25,707 nucleotides of DNA from DATKDU01 sp035512595 (GTDB taxonomy: Bacteria; Planctomycetota; Planctomycetia; Pirellulales; Pirellulaceae), in the NCBI GenBank assembly GCA_035512595.1, contig DATKDU010000246.1, positions 1-25,707 on the forward strand, given 5' to 3'. Below, in pieces: positions 21,241 to 25,707 of this stretch. Below the pieces are notes generated by a model. The model was not told the DNA's origin. It saw only the letters and a list, made by a program, of their open reading frames with translations, and did not search any database. Every line of letters begins with the position of its first letter. Position 1 is the stretch's first letter. The position numbers were made by a program, and so were the translations under genes.

Positions 21241-22710
21241 CTACGCCGTCCCCGCCCCAGGTACTTCAAAGCCCTTGCGGTAGTCGCGGGTCAGCATCTT
21301 GTTGGCCGCCTCGTTCTCGGTGAATCGCTCGGTTTTGGGATTGAGCGGCAGCACCGGGCCGACCGACAGCTCGACGCTCGCCAGGTCGAGCTTGTTGTCC
21401 TTGAGGTGGGCCATCGTCCGCTCGAACGTGTCCTTGGCGTTATCGGTCGTCTTCGCCTTTTCGATCGTCTTCCAGGCCGCCTCGGTCCCCATCTTCGTTC
21501 CCAGCCGGTACGAGATGTTGCCCAGATGGCACAAGGCGCTCGAAAGATGCCCTTCCAGAATGTCGGCAGTCAGGTCGGTGTGCTTGCGGCTGCGGACGGC
21601 GGCCAGGAAGTTGGCAAAGTGGTCGGCACTGCCGGTGAACTCCTGCACCTTGTTGCCATCCTTGTCGAAGGCGACGCCCGTGTCGTAGCTGGGGATGACG
21701 AGGTAGCCGTCGGTCCCTTCAAAAATCACGCCCACGCCGGCCCCTTTGTAGTGCTTGGTTTCCAGGCCCCGGACCTCGAACACCAGCGATTGCTTGTCGT
21801 AGTCGCAGACCACGACCTGCGTGTTGGCAGTCTCGCCGGCATCTTCATAGCCGAGCCGGCCGCCGTAGCTGAAGACCGACTTGCACAGCTCGTCAATGCC
21901 GAGCCCCCAGCGGGCGATGTCCATCTGGTGGATTCCCTGGTTCCCCAGGTCGCCGTTGCCAAAATCCCATTGCCAGTGCCAGTCGTAATGAAACTTGGGC
22001 CGCGTGAGCGGCCCCATCGGGGCCGGGCCGCACCACAGGTCGTAGTTGACCCCCTTGGGCACTTCGTACACACCGCGGGGGCCGATCGACGGCCGCCGCT
22101 TGTAGCACAACCCGCGGGCCACCTTCAGCTCGCCGATCTTGCCGGACTTGACGTAGTCGATCGCCTGGATCAGCCCCGGATTGCTGCGGCACTGCGTCCC
22201 GGTCTGGCAGATTCTCTTGTGAACGCGGGCGTTTTCGACCACGCGGCGTCCTTCGCTCACGTTGTGGCTGACCGGCTTTTCGACGTATACATCCTTGCCA
22301 GCCATGATCGCCCAGGCGGCGGCCAGCGAATGCCAGTGGTTCGGCGTAGCGATGGTGACAATGTCCACTGACTTGTCTTCCAGCACCTTGCGGATGTCTT
22401 CTTCGAACTTCGGCGTTATCCCTCCCTGACGTTTGCCGACTTCCTCCGCTTTCTTGCCCCCCACCCCCTGATCGACGTCGCAGATGTGGGTGATGACCGT
22501 GTCCTTGCGGCCGGGGCCATTCGCAAACGCGCCGAGATGGCTGCTGCCGCGGCCGTTGACGCCGACGACGCACACGTTGAGCCGCTCGTTGGGGCTCTTG
22601 CTCTGGGGCTGGTCTTGGCCAAACACTTTGCCGCCGGAGTTCGCGGCGACGGCGGCCGCCGTGGCGAGCATCGACTCTTCCAGGAATTGACGACGATTGC
22701 GCTTGGACAT
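21241..22710 (-). CDS. Gfo/Idh/MocA-family oxidoreductase with Tat signal
   Basis: A 489-residue protein from ATG 22710 (MSKRNRRQFLEES), supported by GGAG seven bases upstream; a GTG at 22722 is a poorer choice. Residues 1-30 form a twin-arginine signal (RRQFLEESMLATAAAVAAN), so it is probably exported. The Rossmann fold starts at about 45 (NVCVVGVNGRGSSHL) and the dinucleotide-fold motif EKPVSHN and the helix GNQGIHQMDIARWGLG are typical. The family oxidises or reduces sugars and polyols with NAD(P). This longer, Tat-exported version is very frequent in planctomycetes and is thought to act on glycans. The substrate is unknown. No transporter or sulfatase lies next to it. Confidence 0.88.
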   Translation of the reverse strand: MSKRNRRQFLEESMLATAAAVAANSGGKVFGQDQPQSKSPNERLNVCVVGVNGRGSSHLGAFANGPGRKDTVITHICDVDQGVGGKKAEEVGKRQGGITPKFEEDIRKVLEDKSVDIVTIATPNHWHSLAAAWAIMAGKDVYVEKPVSHNVSEGRRVVENARVHKRICQTGTQCRSNPGLIQAIDYVKSGKIGELKVARGLCYKRRPSIGPRGVYEVPKGVNYDLWCGPAPMGPLTRPKFHYDWHWQWDFGNGDLGNQGIHQMDIARWGLGIDELCKSVFSYGGRLGYEDAGETANTQVVVCDYDKQSLVFEVRGLETKHYKGAGVGVIFEGTDGYLVIPSYDTGVAFDKDGNKVQEFTGSADHFANFLAAVRSRKHTDLTADILEGHLSSALCHLGNISYRLGTKMGTEAAWKTIEKAKTTDNAKDTFERTMAHLKDNKLDLASVELSVGPVLPLNPKTERFTENEAANKMLTRDYRKGFEVPGAGTA

Positions 22711-22805
22711 GGGAAACTCCACAGAATATTCGGCGGGGCGTGAGGGTGGGAAGGAACGGGTCTATCTTAACGTAAGGAAACGCCAGTTCGCCAGTGTTGG
22801 CGAGG

Positions 22806-22862
22806 AGTTCAAAGTTCCCGGTTCAAAGTTGAAGGTTGCGCAGTTTGAACCCTGAACCCTGG
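22806..22862. repeat. Heptamer-unit repeat with opposing arms
   Basis: Left run of TTCAAAG/TTCCCGG/TTGAAGG units at 22808-22836 and right run GTTTGAA/CCCTGAA/CCCTGGG at 22842-22862 pair partly in reverse complement. It belongs to the same unit family as 21154-21233, though the pairing is weaker. It lies between the Gfo/Idh/MocA start and the tRNA gene. Confidence 0.55.
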
Positions 22863-22901
22863 GCCGACTACGCGGCTCTATTCCCAAAACGGCCCAATTG
22901 C

Positions 22902-22907
22902 TATATT
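22902..22907 (+). promoter_or_regulatory. Likely -10 box of the tRNA-Ala promoter
   Basis: TATATT at 22902-22907 sits 12 bases before the tRNA and is the only A/T-rich patch in this GC-rich gap. A -35 box is not clear; TTCCCA at 22881-22886 is the nearest match with a short 15-base spacer. Confidence 0.4.
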
Positions 22908-22919
22908 TAGCCGTATCCA

Positions 22920-22992
22920 GGGGGCGTAGCTCAATTGGGAGAGCGCAGCGTTCGCAATGCTGAGGTTGAGGGTTCGAGCCCCTTCGCCTCCA
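22920..22992 (+). tRNA. tRNA-Ala (anticodon CGC)
   Basis: A complete 73-base cloverleaf. The acceptor stem is GGGGGCG with CGCCTCC, including the G3:U70 wobble that identifies alanine tRNAs. D stem GCTC/GAGC with an eight-base loop; anticodon stem CAGCG/TGCTG with loop TTCGCAA, placing CGC at 22953-22955 (codon GCG). Variable loop AGGTT; T stem GAGGG/CCCTT around TTCGAGC. The discriminator is A at 22992 and CCA is not encoded, so it must be added by the CCA enzyme. Confidence 0.95.
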
Positions 22993-22997
22993 CTGGC

Positions 22998-23024
22998 ACC
23001 GCCGGTAACTCACCGGCGGTTTTT
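22998..23024 (+). terminator. Intrinsic terminator after tRNA-Ala
   Basis: A perfect 9-bp stem, ACCGCCGGT-AACTC-ACCGGCGGT, is followed directly by TTTT and then C. It starts six bases after the tRNA. It is the only classical rho-independent terminator I found in the window. Confidence 0.85.
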
Positions 23025-23071
23025 CTTGCGCTCGCCCCGTGAATATTCTCGGGCGGTGCCTCCGCTGGTGC

Positions 23072-23635
23072 CTACCGGTTCCTGTTCTCAGATTCATGGA
23101 TCTGCTTGCGCAACAGTCGCAATTCTGCTCGCAGCATCGATGCGGCCCCGAGCAACATGAACAGACCGGCTACGATTAATCCACCCGCGATGCGAATATG
23201 CCAATTCATGTGTTCCAGGGCATTTGCGGTGGCCCCGTAGGCATTGTCGTCCTTGAAGCGGTCAATAAAAAACAACGCCCAGACAAACCAACCAAACAGC
23301 GTCACCATGAGCATTACGGCACCCAGCGATGACCAGGCAGAAGCCCAGGGACCCTCGACAAATGGACTCGGTTTGCGGTTTTTGGGCTGAATTGGCCTCG
23401 CCGCCTCAATACCGGCCTTCACCGCTTCCGCCAGTTTTCCGTGCTCGCCGCCGTCCGTCCATTCCGGCGGCTCCCACGATTCTGCCGTTAACCCTGGAGC
23501 GTGTTGCGAATCCTGCTCCCCCAATGGCGGCACGTCGAAGGCCTTATTGCAATTAGGGCACGGCATCCGACGACCAACGAGCTTCTCAGAATGCTTCAGA
23601 CGAGCCCCGCAGAAGGGGCAGGGGAACGAGGCCAT
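23072..23635 (-). CDS. Zinc-ribbon membrane protein
   Basis: A 187-residue protein. The N-terminus is a zinc ribbon with C6PFC9 and C26PNC29 (CPFCGARLKHSEKLVGRRMPC in two short reads), followed by FDVPP, the arrangement common in planctomycete membrane proteins. A linker of about 60 charged or polar residues leads to two membrane segments, about 105-130 (GAVMLMVTLFGWFVWALFFI) and about 150-172 (IAGGLIVAGLFMLLGAASML), with a short charged tail. No catalytic motif is visible, so a sensor or assembly role is only a guess. ATG 23635 starts it; the ribosome site is weak. It ends 47 bases from the tRNA terminator and is convergent with the tRNA. Confidence 0.75.
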   Translation of the reverse strand: MASFPCPFCGARLKHSEKLVGRRMPCPNCNKAFDVPPLGEQDSQHAPGLTAESWEPPEWTDGGEHGKLAEAVKAGIEAARPIQPKNRKPSPFVEGPWASAWSSLGAVMLMVTLFGWFVWALFFIDRFKDDNAYGATANALEHMNWHIRIAGGLIVAGLFMLLGAASMLRAELRLLRKQIHESENRNR

Positions 23636-23738
23636 CGGTTTGCCCTCCGGTCCAGGAAGTTGCGATGCCCATCTTCATCCGACCAATGGTCTCTGTCAAC
23701 TTCTGCACAACCGGGCCAACGGTCCAGATTGCCGCACG

Positions 23739-23766
23739 ACTCACCACTCACCACTCACCACTCACC
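23739..23766. repeat. Four copies of ACTCACC at a gene end
   Basis: Four perfect tandem 7-base units (ACTCACC) cover the last codons of the reductase gene on the opposite strand, and its TGA stop at 23748-23750 is within the repeat. No inverted second arm is seen, unlike the other heptamer elements. Confidence 0.8.
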
Positions 23767-24752
23767 GCCTTCCCCAGCCGCTCCATCCCCTCCGCGAGGC
23801 TCACGGTCGGGGCGTAATCAAGATCCGCTCGGGCGCGGCTGATATCGAAGTAGTGGCTCGTGGCCAGCTGCGCCGCCAGAAAGCGCGTCATCCGCGGCTC
23901 GTCGGTCCGCCCCAGCAGCCACCACACCCCTTCCAGCATCGCGCCGGCCATATACGCGGCACGGAACGAGATCGATTGGCGGATCGGCGCGATGCCTGCC
24001 AGCGCCAACACCTGGTCGATCCACTCCCAGCAGTTCACCGGCTCTCCCTGGCTGAGAAAATAGGCCCGCCCGCAGACCGGCGAGCTCGGCTTTAGCCGAT
24101 CCGCCGCGAGCAGGTGCGCCGCGGCGGCATTCTCCACATAGATCGTGTCGATCAGGTTCTTCCCATCTCCCACGCGGCGCAGTTGTCCCTTGCGAGCCCG
24201 GTCGATCAGACGCGGGATGAGGTGCTGATCCCCCGGCCCCCAGATCAGATGGGGCCGCAAGGCGCAGGTCCACAGTCCGTCTTTGCCGTTGGCCTCCAGG
24301 ACCGCTTGCTCCGCCAGCGCCTTGCTGTGCGGATAGTGGGCCAACCAGCGCTTGGCGTAGGGAGCCGATTCATCAATGCCGCACTGGTCTCGCCCGTCGA
24401 ACGTGACGCTAGGGCTGCTGGTGTAGACGAGGCGGGGGATGAGGAACTCGCGGCAGGCGGCAACCACGTTCAGCGTGCCGTTGACGTTGACGTCGAGATA
24501 CTCGTACCAGCTTCCCCAAATGCCGGCCTTGGCGGCAACGTGGAAGACACAGTCGAGCGGCTGCGGGCCGCGGCAGGCGTCCATGACGTCCTGCCGATTC
24601 TGCACGACTCCCAGGCGATACTCGACGCCCAGCCGATCGAGCTCGGGCTTTTTGACGCGCGTCAGCACGCGGACCCGATCGCCGCGGGCGACAAGTTGCT
24701 CTGCCACGGCGTGGCCAAGAAACCCTCCCGCGCCGGTCACCAGGGCGTGCAA
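23748..24752 (-). CDS. NAD(P)-dependent epimerase/reductase, OleD-like
   Basis: A 334-residue short-chain reductase of the extended type. It starts at TTG 24752, supported by AGGAG at 24760-24764 seven bases upstream. GAGGFLG at 7-13 is the nucleotide-binding loop and YPHSK is the catalytic Tyr-x-x-x-Lys. The words RPHLIWGPGDQHLIPRL, then VGDGKNLIDTIYVENAAAAHLLA, closely recall 3-beta-HSD/isomerase proteins and OleD, which reduces 2-alkyl-3-keto acids in long-chain olefin synthesis; planctomycetes carry oleABCD genes. No oleA, B or C is next to it, so this is by resemblance only and other sterol- or sugar-type substrates are possible. Its last five residues (VSGEW) come from the ACTCACC repeat. 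Confidence 0.78.
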   Translation of the reverse strand: MHALVTGAGGFLGHAVAEQLVARGDRVRVLTRVKKPELDRLGVEYRLGVVQNRQDVMDACRGPQPLDCVFHVAAKAGIWGSWYEYLDVNVNGTLNVVAACREFLIPRLVYTSSPSVTFDGRDQCGIDESAPYAKRWLAHYPHSKALAEQAVLEANGKDGLWTCALRPHLIWGPGDQHLIPRLIDRARKGQLRRVGDGKNLIDTIYVENAAAAHLLAADRLKPSSPVCGRAYFLSQGEPVNCWEWIDQVLALAGIAPIRQSISFRAAYMAGAMLEGVWWLLGRTDEPRMTRFLAAQLATSHYFDISRARADLDYAPTVSLAEGMERLGKAVSGEW

Positions 24753-24782
24753 GCGGAAACTCCTAACGCCGTGAGGTGGCGT

Positions 24783-24852
24783 GCATAGGTCCTATAGGTC
24801 TCATAGGTCCCATCGAACGCCATGGGACTTATACGACTAATAGGACTCATGC
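24783..24852. repeat. Nonamer-unit inverted repeat
   Basis: Arms at 24783-24813 and 24822-24852, made of 9-base units such as CATAGGTCC and ATAGGACTC, match at 24 of 31 positions in reverse complement around an 8-base loop. It occupies nearly the whole gap between the reductase start and the next gene on the same strand; the right arm ends at the base before that gene's stop (24853). Confidence 0.75.
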
Positions 24853-25707
24853 TTACTCCTCATCCTTTGGCACCACCGATAGCGGGTCGAGCGGATTGGC
24901 GCCTTTGGGTTCAAAGGGGTTCTCGGAGTCCTTTGGCTTCGCGGGTTCGTCCTCCTTGGCCTCTTTACCCTTCGGCTTCTTGTTTTTGTTTCCCTTGCCA
25001 TTCTTCTCATCGGGCATGTCGTCAGGCCGGGCCGGCGGGCCGGGCTCGCTGTTGATCATGTCCCGCAGCGACTTCGGTTGGCTCGGCTCTTTGGCTTTGG
25101 GTTTGTCGGCACTGGCGGCCGGGGCGGAATCCGCTTCAGCGGCGTCCGGTGGCTCAGCCGCCTCCGCAGGCTCGGGCCCTGTGGGCTGGCTGCCGACAGC
25201 CAGGTCCACCCCCATCATGTCGGGGGTCAGCTCGAGCGCCCGGTGCGGCGGCCGCACGTTGCTGTAGAAAACCGAGTACGGCAGCACCAGGTGCAGCACC
25301 TCCTCTTCGCTGGCCGGCGCTGCAAATACCAGGAGCTCGGTCACCGAGCCTCCGCCCGGCACGCTCGTGCGCGTCAAGCGCGTCAGATCGGGGGTCTTCT
25401 CCACCGGCACTAGCGGCAGCACCTGGTCGTTCTCGTCCGCCAGGATCGCGCCGTTGTCGCCGAACGAATTCCACCCCTTGTATACGAGCGGCGAGCGCGA
25501 CTTGTTGCGAATCGTCACCTCCACGCAGACAAACGGCCCGACGGTCTTTTTCTCGTCGTCGTCCGGATCGAGCCGCCAGACTCGCGCCACCTGCAAGCTG
25601 GCATTGGAAACGCCGAACGATTTCACGCCGGCCACGCTGTGCCAGCTCGAAATCGACTTCACCGTCTTTTCCTGGGCGGCCAGCTCGGCTTGCGTTGGCC
25701 CGGCCGA
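24853..25707 (-). CDS. Protein of unknown function, 5' end outside the window
   Basis: The minus-strand frame is open to the window edge, so the start is upstream; a GTG at 25662 is the nearest in-window start and is not convincing. Residues about 15-150 (counted from that GTG) form a beta-rich domain (VGPFVCVEVTIRNKSRSPLVY, read as two parts, then GDNGAILADENDQVLPLV and SVTELLVFAAP) that resembles DUF4352-type or immunoglobulin-like beta sandwiches seen in secreted or lipoproteins. From about 160 to the end it is low complexity, Pro/Ala/Glu then Lys-rich (KPKGKEAKEDEPAKPKD), probably disordered. No membrane segment appears in the visible part. Function unknown; the likely place is the cell surface or periplasm. 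Confidence 0.55.
   Translation of the reverse strand, partial: SAGPTQAELAAQEKTVKSISSWHSVAGVKSFGVSNASLQVARVWRLDPDDDEKKTVGPFVCVEVTIRNKSRSPLVYKGWNSFGDNGAILADENDQVLPLVPVEKTPDLTRLTRTSVPGGGSVTELLVFAAPASEEEVLHLVLPYSVFYSNVRPPHRALELTPDMMGVDLAVGSQPTGPEPAEAAEPPDAAEADSAPAASADKPKAKEPSQPKSLRDMINSEPGPPARPDDMPDEKNGKGNKNKKPKGKEAKEDEPAKPKDSENPFEPKGANPLDPLSVVPKDEE

Noticed and set aside
21226..22371. Long plus-strand frame (381 codons) opposite the Gfo/Idh/MocA gene
   Set aside because: Shadow frame with no motif; the minus-strand protein matches a known family from end to end.
23748..24752. Olefin (oleABCD) biosynthesis cluster
   Set aside because: Only an OleD-like reductase is seen; neighbours are unrelated, so the pathway cannot be claimed.

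Overview
The window is GC-rich bacterial chromosome that most resembles a planctomycete of the Pirellulales type. The evidence is the mix of families: a Tat-exported DUF1501 protein, a Tat-exported Gfo/Idh/MocA oxidoreductase, an ECF sigma factor paired with a FecR protein carrying a LamG-like tail, a McsA/McsB pair, a DUF3179-like protein, and proteins with CxxC zinc ribbons followed by membrane segments. No phage, plasmid, CRISPR array or secondary-metabolite cluster is visible. The genes are mostly housekeeping or accessory and sit in short units on both strands.

Layout. 1-1637: end of a TPR protein, then a metallo-beta-lactamase-fold hydrolase (+). 1762-5536: FecR/LamG protein, ECF sigma factor, an unknown membrane-anchored protein and a GNAT acetyltransferase (all -). 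5810-8083: DUF1501 protein and a small unknown protein (-), then a duplicated fragment of the DUF1501 start and a degenerate patch. 8291-8887: DUF3179-like protein (+). 9041-12831: a large lipoprotein-like membrane protein followed by an ABC ATPase (-). 13087-15182: XdhC, a MobA/MocA-like nucleotidyltransferase and an ABM-domain protein (-). 15269-16099: an ArsM-like methyltransferase (+). 16154-17994: a zinc-ribbon mini-protein and TrpE (-). 18366-20019: McsA and McsB (+) behind a good sigma-70-like promoter. 20024-20332: a small ORF between inverted repeats. 20331-22710: RluA-family pseudouridine synthase and a Gfo/Idh/MocA protein (-). 22920-23024: tRNA-Ala(CGC) with an intrinsic terminator. 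23072-25707: zinc-ribbon membrane protein, OleD-like short-chain reductase and a partial unknown protein (-).

The most striking thing is the repeat landscape. Two classes are present. The first is palindromic elements, commonly about 50-57 bp with GTAGG...CCTAC ends and two hairpins, often with a TCC/GGA loop. They occur between genes and also, apparently in frame, inside trpE, the DUF1501 gene and the RluA-family gene, where they would encode extra peptides. The second is degenerate 6-, 7- or 9-bp tandem units arranged as a run followed by its reverse complement, giving long imperfect hairpins between genes. Two intergenic regions (5542-5808 and 20024-20332) are bounded by near-perfect inverted repeats sharing a GCGT(C/T)AGC core. 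One encloses a heptamer hairpin and the other a complete small ORF. Several genes take their stop codon or last residues from these repeats. All comparisons were made by eye on this window alone; genome-wide copy number and homologue alignments are the decisive tests.
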